This document shows, piece by piece, positions 1-7,549 of a DNA stretch of 64,000 nt. The first letter of the stretch is position 1, and each line of letters starts with the position of its first letter. The notes beneath the pieces are model-generated. The model made no database searches. It saw only the letters and a program-made list of their open reading frames with translations, and was not told where the DNA came from. The stretch is from positions 181,102 to 245,101 of the forward strand of contig NZ_KI273058.1 in assembly GCF_000469545.1 (NCBI RefSeq), written 5' to 3'. The stretch is from Mitsuokella sp. oral taxon 131 str. W9106. GTDB lineage: Bacteria; Bacillota; Negativicutes; Selenomonadales; Selenomonadaceae. Position numbers and translations under genes: made by a program.

Positions 1-31
1 GTCGCGAGTTCGAGCCTCGTTTTCCGCTCCA
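1..31 (+). tRNA. tRNA-Gly, 3' end only
   Basis: Only the T-arm, the acceptor 3' strand and the encoded CCA end (29-31) lie in the window. The T-loop GTTCGAG, the acceptor ending CCGC and the U discriminator before CCA match bacterial tRNA-Gly(GCC). The anticodon is outside the window, so the identity is inferred. It is the first of four tRNAs in a row. Confidence 0.7.
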
Positions 32-66
32 TTTGCTTGATTCGCCTGTGGCGTTTCGATATACAT

Positions 67-143
67 GGGCCTATAGCTCAGTTGGTTAGAGCAACCGGCT
101 CATAACCGGTCGGTCCTTGGTTCGAGTCCAAGTGGGCCCACCA
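67..143 (+). tRNA. tRNA with CAU anticodon (elongator Met or Ile2)
   Basis: A complete cloverleaf: GGGCC acceptor paired with GGCCC, D-arm GCTC...GAGC, anticodon loop CTCATAA, T-loop GTTCGAG and an encoded CCA. CAU can be elongator tRNA-Met or, after lysidine modification by TilS, tRNA-Ile2. The loop CUCAUAA occurs in both, so I leave it open. Confidence 0.9.
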
Positions 144-163
144 AAAAATGTATTGGGATCAAT

Positions 164-241
164 GACTCAGTAGCTCAGTTGGATTAGAGTATTTGACTAC
201 GAATCAAAGGGTCGGGGGTTCGAGTCCCTCCTGGGTCACCA
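164..241 (+). tRNA. tRNA-Arg(ACG)
   Basis: Acceptor GACTCAG pairs with CTGGGTC, followed by discriminator A and CCA. The anticodon loop CTACGAA gives ACG, read as ICG for CGN arginine codons. The T-loop is GTTCGAG. It is the third gene of the tRNA cluster. Confidence 0.9.
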
Positions 242-244
242 TGT

Positions 245-330
245 GGGTAGGTGCCCGAGTGGTTAAAGGGAACAGACTGTAAATCTGTCATCTTCGGATT
301 ACGATGGTTCGAATCCATCCCTGCCCACCA
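245..330 (+). tRNA. tRNA-Tyr(GTA)
   Basis: An 86-nt class II tRNA: acceptor GGGTAGG pairs with CCTGCCC, anticodon stem-loop AGACTGTAAATCT with GTA, a long variable arm (CATCTTCGGATTACGATG region) and an encoded CCA. It is the last gene of the cluster. Confidence 0.92.
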
Positions 331-401
331 CTATGAAGTGAGAGCGTCACAGCGATGTGGCGCTTTTTCGACATCTTTCGTGGAAGAGAGGTAGCGCAGC
401 T

Positions 402-1211
402 GTGGCATTTTTCAAGAGTTCGGTTATTTTTTTCGTACTTGCGGGCGTCGCCTTCATCATCGGCGCCGTTCTTATCCTGCGCCATCGCGTTCGGCTTGCC
501 GTGGCCGCGGCCGTCTGCGCGTTCCTGCTCGTCGCGACGGGAGGCATCCTGAGCTATCGCGAGTCGCAGATGCAGGCGATCCAAGCGTATACGGCGGAAG
601 TCGATGCAGGAAGAAAGCAGACGCTCATCCGGAAGTATCAGGAGGCAGTGGAGCTCCTGCGAAACGTCTCGACCGCAAATCCCGACAAGGAAAGAACGGC
701 AAGGGCAGTTGCGCTCCTGCAGCCCGTTGCAAGCGGGGCAGAGGCGGACAGCGTCGCGTCGGAGTGTCCCGATGCAAACGTGCTGCTCTGCTATGCGGAA
801 GCGCTTCAGATCGTAAGTTCATACGACGGGCATATAACGAATCGGAATGTTGCGGAGAACGAGCCGCTGCAGAAGCTCGTCGAAGCGATTCCCGTGCCGT
901 ATCAAGGCACGCTCATGGAACGGATCGTTCCATTTCGTCAGCTCATTGAAAATCGAAAGAGCGAGGCGGAGCGCGAAGCGGAGCTCGATGCGGAAAATGC
1001 AAAGGCGCATGAGCAGGCAATGCGGGAAGGGCACTACGGCGCCCTCCGTCCTGGCGATACCGAGGAAAAAGTCACGGCGGCCATGGGCGAGCCGGATCGC
1101 GTCAATGAAAGCCAGACGGCGGACGGTGTGATCCGGCAGTACGTCTTTCGGCATAACAGCAAGTACGTGTACGTCTATACGAAAAACGGCGTTGTGACGG
1201 AAGTCAAATAG
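402..1211 (+). CDS. Membrane protein with C-terminal BamE/SmpA-like segment
   Basis: About 269 residues. I choose the GTG at 402 because GGAAGAGAGG lies about ten bases upstream; a GTG at 357 is in frame but has no ribosome binding site. Two hydrophobic segments lie in the first 50 residues (VIFFVLAGVAFIIGAVLIL and LAVAAAVCAFLLVA). A soluble, Lys/Glu-rich middle follows, then a C-terminal stretch GALRPGDTEEKVTAAMGEPDRV that resembles the BamE/SmpA fold, a small module found in envelope proteins. The function is not recognised; a role at the membrane is inferred only. It follows the tRNAs and ends in a terminator shared with the convergent PilZ gene. Confidence 0.6.
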   Translation: MAFFKSSVIFFVLAGVAFIIGAVLILRHRVRLAVAAAVCAFLLVATGGILSYRESQMQAIQAYTAEVDAGRKQTLIRKYQEAVELLRNVSTANPDKERTARAVALLQPVASGAEADSVASECPDANVLLCYAEALQIVSSYDGHITNRNVAENEPLQKLVEAIPVPYQGTLMERIVPFRQLIENRKSEAEREAELDAENAKAHEQAMREGHYGALRPGDTEEKVTAAMGEPDRVNESQTADGVIRQYVFRHNSKYVYVYTKNGVVTEVK

Positions 1212-1218
1212 AGAAAAA

Positions 1219-1244
1219 AAGAGGGGCGCGTGCCTCTCTTTTTT
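1219..1244. terminator. Bidirectional rho-independent terminator
   Basis: AAGAGGGGC pairs with GCCTCTCTT around a GCGT loop, with T-rich sequence on one side and A-rich on the other. It sits between two genes that end facing each other, so it can stop transcription from both. Confidence 0.8.
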
Positions 1245-1974
1245 ATTTTACGCCCAGTCCGCGTTTCAGATACGCGCGCTGCAGATGCGCAAGACAGCGT
1301 TCGAGCTTTATGCGCTCCGCATTCGTGAGCTCTTTCGCCATCTGTGTGCCGATGTGGTAAACGACATTCGTCGGGCGCTTGTGCTCAGCGCATCGGCGTA
1401 CGAGGCATGTGGTTGCGAGGGTGCCGAACCCGGGGAGATCCGGGATCTCCACGAGCACTTCGGTGCCCTCGGGGACGGGTTCCTTGGAGATAAAGCAGAG
1501 CCCGTCCCCGCTGAGATCGACAAGTTCCATTTCCTTGGTGTTTTTCAGTCCGCCGAGCGAGTTCGGCAAGCGTGCACGGATCGTAAGCAATGTGGGGATG
1601 CGGACGAAGCTGCGGCTCTGCTGGCGAATCATTTTCGTCGGCGCCGTGATGTACCAGATGTGGTCGGGGAGCGGCGTGCTCGAAGTGAATTTCGTAACAA
1701 AGTGATACGTACACGTGTCGCTCGTCAATGCCGCATGGAACGGCGTATTCTGTTTCGGGCTTTGTGCGTAGGCCTCATCCGTCATCTGCATGCGGACGAT
1801 GAGACGGTTCCCCTCGTGTGCGGTGATCCGGCCTTTTTTTGCCTGCTCCTCGGAGTCTTCTTCGAGGAGGTATACCGTGCCGCCGGCGTCTAAAAGAGCG
1901 GGGACGGCAGCACTTGGGACGCTTTCGATAAACGCGCTCTCATCCTTGGGGTCGGACGTTTCCTTTGTCGCCAT
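1243..1974 (-). CDS. PilZ-domain protein, YcgR/YpfB-like cyclic-di-GMP effector
   Basis: 243 residues from the ATG at 1974, preceded by AAGGAGA at a spacing of seven; a longer in-frame start at 2037 lacks such a site. The N-terminal half resembles the YcgR N domain. The C-terminal half carries the PilZ cyclic-di-GMP signature: RQQSRSFVR (RxxxR) and DLSGDG (D/NxSxxG). Family members bind cyclic-di-GMP and slow flagella or control exopolysaccharide. The neighbour on the same strand is an HD-GYP protein, so effector and degrading enzyme sit side by side. The target (flagellar brake or other) cannot be told from the sequence. Confidence 0.8.
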   Translation of the reverse strand: MATKETSDPKDESAFIESVPSAAVPALLDAGGTVYLLEEDSEEQAKKGRITAHEGNRLIVRMQMTDEAYAQSPKQNTPFHAALTSDTCTYHFVTKFTSSTPLPDHIWYITAPTKMIRQQSRSFVRIPTLLTIRARLPNSLGGLKNTKEMELVDLSGDGLCFISKEPVPEGTEVLVEIPDLPGFGTLATTCLVRRCAEHKRPTNVVYHIGTQMAKELTNAERIKLERCLAHLQRAYLKRGLGVK

Positions 1975-2052
1975 TCGTTTCGTCTCCTTGCATCTATGGG
2001 ATACGACTAGCTTATCCGTAAAAGAAAAGGCTGTCAAGGATCGAATAAAGCC

Positions 2053-2084
2053 AAAAAGCTGTTCATGCCGGAATGAACAGCTTT
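2053..2084 (-). terminator. Rho-independent terminator after the HD-GYP gene
   Basis: AAAGCTGTTCAT and its complement form a 12-bp stem with a short loop. On the minus strand the stem is followed by a short T run, 20 bases past the HD-GYP stop codon. Confidence 0.7.
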
Positions 2085-2104
2085 CGCAGAAATCCTGGAT
2101 CCGA

Positions 2105-3166
2105 TCATTTCGGATTGTACTCCATGATCGTAAGCTCTGGATGATCGTTTAGGTTGATGAGCTCGTCTTCGGAGAGGCTGACGATTGGGAGCGAGGCAAA
2201 TCCGTGCGGATAAGCGGAGATCGTGCCCTTCTCGCCGTTTGAAAGCAAGACCTTCGAGCCGAGGAAAGCGTCCTTGATGTGCGTGAGGACGGGAACGCAG
2301 ACCGTCGGATCGAGCGAGGTGAACATGTTTTCCGTGACCATGGCGATCGCGGCGAACGGTGTGCGCTTCACGTAGCCCGTGCGCTCCGTCGTGATGTTGT
2401 CGTAGAGATCTGCGACCGCGATGACGCGCGCGTACTCGTGGATGTCCGCGCCGTCACAGCCAAACGGGAAACCGCTGCCATCCATGCGTTCGTGGTGCTG
2501 CAGGGCAGTGAGCTTGACACCGTCTGAAAGGCCGTCCATCCGATTCAGGATATGATGGCCGTCGACGGTGTGCTGGATGTAGGCCTCGTAGTCCTCGCCT
2601 TTGAGCGTTTCGATGTTCTTTGAGAGCAGGCGCTTTGGAAACTTCGATTTGCCGATATCGTGGAGGAAGCCCGCGAGGATGATATCCTGCGTCTTCTCAC
2701 GGTCAAAGTGCATCCATTTCGCAATGACGCCGGCCAAAAGCGAGACGCGGAGCGAATGGTTGTAGACGTCATCGGCGAGGTGGTTGACATCGTTGAGGTA
2801 GTCGATGACACCGCTGCGGCGTGACAGCGGGAATAGGCTTCCCTTGACCATCGTCGACGTTTCCTCGACGGGCACTTCGCCCGTCTTTTGCACGTTGCGG
2901 AAAATATTCTCTGCCGTCTTGACGACGGTGCCGTACTCGCGTATGAATTGATTGCTCCGCATGAAAAGCGGCGACGTATTTTCTGCCTGTCGAAGTTCCT
3001 GCTCGTCCTTGATGTAGACGACGGGGATGTTCAGGAAGGTGAGTCGCGTGATGTGGGGCTTTTGCAGGACCGTGTCCTCCGACAGGACGACGACCATGTC
3101 GGGGTTCGTGACGGTGCGCGCGAGTACCATGCCGGGTTTTAGATCCTCAACGGAAATTGCTCGCAA
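2105..3166 (-). CDS. HD-GYP domain phosphodiesterase (cyclic-di-GMP hydrolase)
   Basis: 353 residues from a TTG start with AGGAGG about eight bases upstream. The N-terminal region (about 1-80) has the pattern LKPGMVLARTV...LTFLNIPVVYI that usually precedes HD-GYP domains. The HD-GYP core follows: HSLRVSLLAG, the metal-binding LHDIGK near residue 168, and HHERMDGSGFP, where the usual GYP is replaced by GFP, a common variant. Such enzymes hydrolyse cyclic-di-GMP in the cytoplasm. The adjacent PilZ gene supports a local cyclic-di-GMP module. No transmembrane or receiver domain is visible, so the input signal is unknown. Confidence 0.85.
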   Translation of the reverse strand: MRAISVEDLKPGMVLARTVTNPDMVVVLSEDTVLQKPHITRLTFLNIPVVYIKDEQELRQAENTSPLFMRSNQFIREYGTVVKTAENIFRNVQKTGEVPVEETSTMVKGSLFPLSRRSGVIDYLNDVNHLADDVYNHSLRVSLLAGVIAKWMHFDREKTQDIILAGFLHDIGKSKFPKRLLSKNIETLKGEDYEAYIQHTVDGHHILNRMDGLSDGVKLTALQHHERMDGSGFPFGCDGADIHEYARVIAVADLYDNITTERTGYVKRTPFAAIAMVTENMFTSLDPTVCVPVLTHIKDAFLGSKVLLSNGEKGTISAYPHGFASLPIVSLSEDELINLNDHPELTIMEYNPK

Positions 3167-3304
3167 GAAAGTTCCCTCCTTTTATTCGGTGCGTGTGCAG
3201 CGCAGTAGGTTCATGAATGAATTTTGTCGAATATCCATCTGCTTTGTTTAATTCGCTTCATTTTAAGAAAACCCTTCTTTTTCTGTAAATTAAGGAAAGA
3301 AAAC

Positions 3305-3334
3305 TTGACAGCCCGCCCGATCCTAACGTATAAT
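3305..3334 (+). promoter_or_regulatory. Sigma-A promoter of the amino-acid ABC operon
   Basis: TTGACA (3305-3310) and TATAAT (3329-3334) are separated by 18 bases. The start codon of the binding-protein gene lies about 60 bases downstream. Confidence 0.8.
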
Positions 3335-3349
3335 AACGCCATACTAATA

Positions 3350-3365
3350 CTTTAGCAGGCTAAAG
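3350..3365. promoter_or_regulatory. Inverted repeat in the 5' leader, possible operator
   Basis: CTTTAGC and GCTAAAG form a perfect 7-bp inverted repeat with two bases between, about 16 bases past the -10 box. Its position suits a repressor site; the protein is unknown. Confidence 0.4.
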
Positions 3366-3392
3366 AACAAAATGAAAAGGAGATTCGATAGG

Positions 3393-4202
3393 ATGAAATG
3401 GAAAACGCTCTTGGCGCTCGGCATGACAGCTGTTTTTGCAGCGGCATTCGTGACGGGCTGCGGCGGCACTGGCAAGGCCGTGAAAGACGGATCCTCTGCG
3501 GGCAACGAAACGATCATCGTCGGGCTCGATGACAATTTCCCGCCGATGGGATTCAAGGATGAGAACAACGAGATCACCGGCTTTGACGTCGAGCTTGCGA
3601 AAGAAGCATCGAAGCGCCTTGGCCGCGAAGTCGAGTTCAAGGCAATCGACTGGGCAAGCAAGGAGGCGGAGCTCAAGAGCGGTCGCGTCAACGTCCTTTG
3701 GAACGGGCTCGACATCACGGAAAAGCGCAAGGAGAACATGATCTTCTCCGATCCGTATATGGAGAACCGGCAGATTATCTTCGTCCGCAAGGGCACGCAG
3801 GGCATCACGGACGAGAAGAGCCTCGCAGGAAAAGCCGTCGGCACGCAGAGCGCCTCGACGGCAGAAGAATACATGGACAAGAGCGACTTCTTCAAGAACG
3901 AGGTCAAGGAGGTCAAGAAGTACTCCGACTTCGTCACGGCGTTCATGGATCTCGAAAACGGCCGCCTCGATGCCGTCGTCGGCGATGAGATCGTTGGCCG
4001 CTACTACATGAGCAAGCACCCCGAAGCGATTGAGGCAGTCGATAGCGCAGTCGGTCCCGTCAGCGACTTCGGCATCGCGTTTGCAAAGGACGACCAGAAG
4101 CTTCGCGACGCGGTGCAGAAGGTCATCGATGAAATGAAGCAGGACGGCACGATGGCGAAGATTTCCGAGAAGTGGTTCGGCAAGGACATCACGAAGAAGT
4201 AA
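3393..4202 (+). CDS. Amino-acid ABC transporter, substrate-binding lipoprotein
   Basis: 269 residues from the ATG at 3393, with AAGGAG ten bases upstream. The signal peptide ends in a lipobox (VTGC), so the mature protein should be lipid-anchored. The body is a family 3 solute-binding protein: IIVGLDDNFPPMGFKDENNEITGFDVELA is the typical start, with the amino-acid-binding region GRVNVLWNGLDITEKR and the closing motif MKQDGTMAKISEKWFGKD. It delivers a polar amino acid to the permease and ATPase encoded just downstream; cystine, glutamine, arginine or lysine are all possible. Confidence 0.9.
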   Translation: MKWKTLLALGMTAVFAAAFVTGCGGTGKAVKDGSSAGNETIIVGLDDNFPPMGFKDENNEITGFDVELAKEASKRLGREVEFKAIDWASKEAELKSGRVNVLWNGLDITEKRKENMIFSDPYMENRQIIFVRKGTQGITDEKSLAGKAVGTQSASTAEEYMDKSDFFKNEVKEVKKYSDFVTAFMDLENGRLDAVVGDEIVGRYYMSKHPEAIEAVDSAVGPVSDFGIAFAKDDQKLRDAVQKVIDEMKQDGTMAKISEKWFGKDITKK

Positions 4203-4229
4203 TGCCAATCGCATAAGGAGATTGAATCC

Positions 4230-4874
4230 ATGGCCCATTTATCCGATACGGTCTGGCAGATGCTCGAAGGTTCTACGGTGACCTTCGAGATTTTCTGTGT
4301 TACGCTCGTGCTCGCACTGCCGCTCGGCGTGCTCGCGTCTTTGGGGCGGCTTTCTGCGTTTCGCCCCGTTTCCCTTCTCATGGAACTTTACGTCTGGCTC
4401 ATGCGCGGCACGCCGCTGATGCTCCAACTCCTATTCGTCTACTTCGCGCTGCCGATGGTCGGCATACGCCTGCCGGACATGGCAGCGGCGCTTCTCGCCT
4501 TCACGCTTAACTATGCGGCGTACTTCGCGGAAATCTTCCGCGCGGGGCTGGAAGCCGTGCCGAAGGGGCAGTACGAGGCGGCGAAGACGCTCGGCATGAG
4601 CTACCCGCAGACCATGCGCCGCATCATCCTGCCGCAGGTCATCCGCATCGTGCTCCCTCCCGTGAGCAACGAGACGATCAACCTCGTCAAGGACACGTCG
4701 CTCATCTACATCCTCGCGATGAACGATCTGCTGCGCGTCGCGCGCACGATCGTGCAGCGCGAGTTCGACATGACGCCGTTCCTCATCGCAGGGCTTTTCT
4801 ACCTCGCGATGACCTTTGTCCTGACGTGGATGTTCAAGCGACTGGAGGCGCACTATGGCAAATACGACAACTGA
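4230..4874 (+). CDS. Amino-acid ABC transporter permease
   Basis: 214 residues, start preceded by AAGGAG. About five membrane segments, the HisM/GlnP-type N-terminus ([22 protein letters not shown]) and the EAA loop [22 protein letters not shown] that contacts the ATPase. It forms the membrane channel for the binding protein upstream, probably as a homodimer because only one permease gene is present. Its last 20 bases overlap the ATPase gene, so the two are translationally coupled. Confidence 0.92.
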   Translation: MAHLSDTVWQMLEGSTVTFEIFCVTLVLALPLGVLASLGRLSAFRPVSLLMELYVWLMRGTPLMLQLLFVYFALPMVGIRLPDMAAALLAFTLNYAAYFAEIFRAGLEAVPKGQYEAAKTLGMSYPQTMRRIILPQVIRIVLPPVSNETINLVKDTSLIYILAMNDLLRVARTIVQREFDMTPFLIAGLFYLAMTFVLTWMFKRLEAHYGKYDN

Positions 4875-5631
4875 TGCCGTCATGCTGCGCATGACTGCAA
4901 TCCGCAAGTCCTTCGACGCGCTTCCGGTTCTGAAGGGCATCGACCTCGCCGTGCGCTGCGGCGAAGTGCTCGCGATCATCGGCCCCTCGGGTTCCGGGAA
5001 GAGCACGCTCCTTCGCTGCGCCAATCGCTTGGAGTCGATCGACAGCGGCACGATTGAAGTCGTCGGCAAGACGCTCGCAAAGACGCAAGGCACTCGCGCC
5101 GTTTACGCTGCGCCGGAAAAGAGCCGTGAGATCCTCGCACACATGGGCATGGTGTTCCAGCAGTTCAACCTCTTCCCGCACATGACCGTCATGGAGAACC
5201 TCATCGAGGCGCCCATGCAGGTCAAGGGGATGAAGCGGGAAGAAATCCTTCCCTATGCAAGTGAGCTGCTCGAAAAGGTAGGGCTTACAGGCCGCGCGGA
5301 TTCCTATCCCGCCCAGCTCTCCGGCGGCCAGCAGCAGCGCGTCGCGATCGCTCGCGCGCTCGCGATGCAGCCCGATATCATGCTCTTTGACGAGCCGACG
5401 TCCGCACTCGACCCTGAGCTTACGGGCGAGGTGCTGAGGACGATGCGCGAGCTCGCCGCTGAGCATATGACGATGCTCGTCGTCACGCACGAGATGGCGT
5501 TCGCGCGCGAGGCCGCGAGCCACGTCATCTTCATGGCAGACGGGCACATCGTCGAGCAAGGCGAGCCCAAGACGTTCTTTGAACACCCGAAAGAGGAGCG
5601 CACGCGCGCATTCCTCCAAAACATGTTGTAA
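4855..5631 (+). CDS. Amino-acid ABC transporter ATP-binding protein
   Basis: 258 residues. Walker [11 protein letters not shown]-loop [12 protein letters not shown], signature LSGGQQQR, Walker [14 protein letters not shown] and switch histidine VVTHEM are all intact. The sequence is of the GlnQ/TcyN type that powers polar amino-acid uptake. It is the third gene of a binding protein, permease, ATPase operon started at 3305-3334 and appears fully functional. No transport partner beyond these three is needed. Confidence 0.93.
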   Translation: MANTTTDAVMLRMTAIRKSFDALPVLKGIDLAVRCGEVLAIIGPSGSGKSTLLRCANRLESIDSGTIEVVGKTLAKTQGTRAVYAAPEKSREILAHMGMVFQQFNLFPHMTVMENLIEAPMQVKGMKREEILPYASELLEKVGLTGRADSYPAQLSGGQQQRVAIARALAMQPDIMLFDEPTSALDPELTGEVLRTMRELAAEHMTMLVVTHEMAFAREAASHVIFMADGHIVEQGEPKTFFEHPKEERTRAFLQNML

Positions 5632-5658
5632 GGATGGACTCCTGGCGGTTGGATTGAC

Positions 5659-6099
5659 TGTAGGTTTGTCAATCCTATGTTACACTGAGCCGGAATTTTT
5701 CCAAACATTCGTTTGGTGAATCCCAGCCCAGTGGACGCATCGGGAATGCATTGCAGATTCGATTGCGCCGAGCCAGCTGCCTTTTGAAATCCGCAAGGGA
5801 ATCGAACTCGATCTGCACCTTTTCGCCAGGGAAAGAAGCGGGCTTGTATGGCTTCGGGATGTATTTCGGGTTCGGCAGCTTTTCCGCATAGAGCTTCATG
5901 CGCCGCATATGCCGGTACAGCCCTGTGATGGGCCGTGCCGTTCGGCATACCGAACTACGGCTAGACGGAAGGCTGCTTCTTGTGCGATTCTGTTCCTGAG
6001 AGGACACTCCTTGGCTTTTGGATTTGCTGCTTAAAAGCATAACACAAGGTGCGTCCTCTTTTCATGACGATTTTGTAACACATGTATTGTAAACCTACA
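5659..6099. mobile_element. Deleted insertion sequence with terminal inverted repeats (MITE-like)
   Basis: A 441-bp remnant. The left end (5659-5684) and the reverse complement of the right end (6074-6099) both begin TGTAGGTTT and end GTTACA, agreeing at about 19 of 26 positions. Inside, on the minus strand, lies a collapsed transposase. No convincing target duplication is seen. The element could have moved only with a transposase supplied elsewhere. It sits at the left border of the peptide island. Confidence 0.7.
5675..6040 (-). pseudogene. Transposase remnant (IS481/IS3-type integrase core, internally deleted)
   Basis: About 121 codons remain of a protein normally 300-450 residues long. 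The piece [20 protein letters not shown] is like the segment that leads into the first catalytic Asp of IS481/IS3-type DDE transposases. After a join, [20 protein letters not shown] is the family's C-terminal motif. The DDE core between them is missing, so no active enzyme can be made. The reading frame ends inside the left terminal repeat, as expected for this transposon layout. Confidence 0.65.
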
Positions 6100-6128
6100 A
6101 CTTTTTTATTAACAATGCTCCAAAGATA

Positions 6129-6157
6129 TTGACTCAGCAGTCAATGACCGGTATAAT
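6129..6157 (+). promoter_or_regulatory. Sigma-A promoter of the repeat-peptide gene
   Basis: TTGACT (6129-6134), a 17-base spacer and a consensus TATAAT (6152-6157). The precursor start codon is 36 bases downstream. The promoter is strong, as expected for a precursor peptide made in excess. Confidence 0.75.
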
Positions 6158-6192
6158 ATAAGTGCCAACTAATTATGAATGGAGGTATTCTT

Positions 6193-6420
6193 ATGGCACT
6201 CTCAAATCTCAGCGAATGGTCAGCTTCCGGAACAGCCTGCGGATCATCTGACAAGCCTGCAGCTTGTGGTTCTTCTGATAAGCCTCCAGCTTGCGGATCA
6301 TCTGACAAACCCGCCGCTTGCGGTTCTGCGGACAAGCCGGCGGCTTGCGGTTCTTCTGATAAGCCTGCGGCATGCGGCAGTGCGGACAAGCCTTCCGCTT
6401 GCGGAGCTTCCGACAAGTAA
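6193..6420 (+). CDS. Cys-x3-Asp repeat RiPP precursor peptide (ACGX-type, ranthipeptide-like)
   Basis: 75 residues from the ATG at 6193, with GGAGG (6181-6185) at a spacing of seven. A short N-terminal region, MALSNLSEWSASGT, precedes seven copies of a 9-residue unit of the form ACGSSDKPA. Each unit holds one Cys and an Asp four positions later (CGSSD, CGSAD or CGASD); there is no other Cys. In freyrasin-type ranthipeptides a radical SAM enzyme joins the Cys sulfur of each CX3D motif to a carbon of the Asp. The repeat also fits what I remember as the ACGX-repeat peptide family, whose partner is a radical SAM/SPASM protein like the next gene. The mature product and its activity are unknown; an antimicrobial or metal-binding role is only a guess. 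Confidence 0.85.
   Translation: MALSNLSEWSASGTACGSSDKPAACGSSDKPPACGSSDKPAACGSADKPAACGSSDKPAACGSADKPSACGASDK
6234..6417 (+). repeat. 27-bp tandem repeat encoding the CX3D units
   Basis: Seven in-frame units of 27 bases, the last shortened to 21. Units differ mostly at third codon positions (TCT/TCG, GCT/GCG/GCC, TGC/TGT), while the Cys, Gly, Asp and Lys codons are kept. This suggests selection on the peptide rather than recent duplication alone. Confidence 0.85.
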
Positions 6421-6449
6421 GAAGCGGCATCGTAAGAGAGAACGGTCGG

Positions 6450-6484
6450 TCACCGGGAGGCTTCGCGCTTTCCGGTGATTTTTT
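6450..6484 (+). terminator. Strong hairpin plus T6 between precursor and maturase
   Basis: TCACCGGGAGGC pairs with the GC-rich 3' arm ending CCGGTGA (12 pairs, including three G-T pairs) around a TTCGC loop, followed by six T. It lies 30 bases after the precursor stop and 12 before the maturase start, so it probably lets only part of the transcripts continue into the enzyme gene. Confidence 0.8.
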
Positions 6485-6496
6485 ATGGGAGGGCTT

Positions 6497-7549
6497 ATGA
6501 ACTATTTTGCGTTTCAATGGCAGCTGCTCGATGACTGTGACCAGCGGTGCAGGCATTGCTATATCTTTCATGGGAATAATGGCGTGCCGCTCACACGTAT
6601 GGGTTCGGAGCAGATCGATAAGACGCTCGAAAACTGCCTTGATTTCTGCAGGACGTTTCAAAGGCTTCCTGAGTTGTACATTACGGGCGGCGACCCGATA
6701 TTGCACAGGGATTTCTGGCGGCTCCTCGAAAAGCTGCATGAGCTGGATATTCCTTTCACGATTATGGGCAATCCCTTTCATCTAAGCGATGAAGTATGTC
6801 AGAGAATGCGCGGCCTCGGCTGCAAGAAATATCAGATGTCGCTTGACGGTCTGCAGGAAACCCATGACTGGTTTCGCAAACCGGGCAGCTTTGACATTAC
6901 GCTCGAAAAAGTCGCCTGTATCAATAAATCGGGAATGCACAGTGTGATCATGTCCACGGTTTCGAGCAAAAATATTGACGAGATTCCGGAACTGATTGAC
7001 ATTTGCGCGGAGCACGATGCAGACATCTTCGCTTTCTCACGTTACTGTCCGGGCGCGGAGGACAAGACCAACGGCATCACGCCGGAGCAGTATCGGGAGT
7101 TTCTGCTTAAATGTGACGAGAAGTTTGAATATTACAATAACCTGTGCTATTTCGGAAAGGGACGGCTCTGGTGCAATAAAAAAGACCATCTGTGGACGCT
7201 GCTTGACTGGGAGCTCGGCCGTTTCAAAATTCCTGAAAACGCAAAGGAAAACATGATCTATGGCGGCTGCAACTGCGGCAACTGCCACTTAACCATTCTG
7301 CCGACCGGTGATGTTTACGCCTGCCGGAGGCTGTCAAGCAAGGTCGGGAATGTTTTCAAAGACAGGCTGGCTGACATATGGCTGAAGCCGATGGAGGACT
7401 ACCGACAGTACGACAAATTTGAGAAATGCTCGAAATGCGAGTTGCTGCGGTTTTGCCGTGGGTGTCCCGCCGTAGCGCACGGAACATACGGAAGCTTTTA
7501 TGCGGAAGATCCGCAGTGCTGGCACGAGGTACAGGAATCATGTCAATGA
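6497..7549 (+). CDS. Radical SAM/SPASM peptide maturase (ACGX system)
   Basis: 350 residues from the ATG at 6497, preceded by GGGAGGG. The radical SAM cluster motif CDQRCRHC (C14, C18, C21) binds the [4Fe-4S] centre that cleaves S-adenosylmethionine; TGGDP is the GGE-like SAM site. A C-terminal SPASM region holds a first Cys group (CNCGNC, then a Cys 13 residues on, about 257-275) and a second one (CSKC, FCRGC and a last Cys before Trp, about 312-344) for auxiliary Fe-S clusters, as in enzymes that make thioether bonds in peptides. The substrate should be the Cys-repeat peptide directly upstream. No separate peptide-recognition (RRE) domain is obvious. The exact bond formed cannot be read from sequence. 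Confidence 0.87.
   Translation: MNYFAFQWQLLDDCDQRCRHCYIFHGNNGVPLTRMGSEQIDKTLENCLDFCRTFQRLPELYITGGDPILHRDFWRLLEKLHELDIPFTIMGNPFHLSDEVCQRMRGLGCKKYQMSLDGLQETHDWFRKPGSFDITLEKVACINKSGMHSVIMSTVSSKNIDEIPELIDICAEHDADIFAFSRYCPGAEDKTNGITPEQYREFLLKCDEKFEYYNNLCYFGKGRLWCNKKDHLWTLLDWELGRFKIPENAKENMIYGGCNCGNCHLTILPTGDVYACRRLSSKVGNVFKDRLADIWLKPMEDYRQYDKFEKCSKCELLRFCRGCPAVAHGTYGSFYAEDPQCWHEVQESCQ

Noticed and set aside
357-401. Upstream GTG start for the membrane protein gene
   Set aside because: No SD stands before it, whereas GGAAGAGAGG stands before the in-frame GTG at 402 and the protein then begins at its first hydrophobic segment.
6234-6417. 27-bp repeats as a CRISPR array or simple satellite
   Set aside because: There are no unique spacers, the repeats are contiguous and in frame, and differences fall mainly on third codon positions of a gene with a good SD and promoter.
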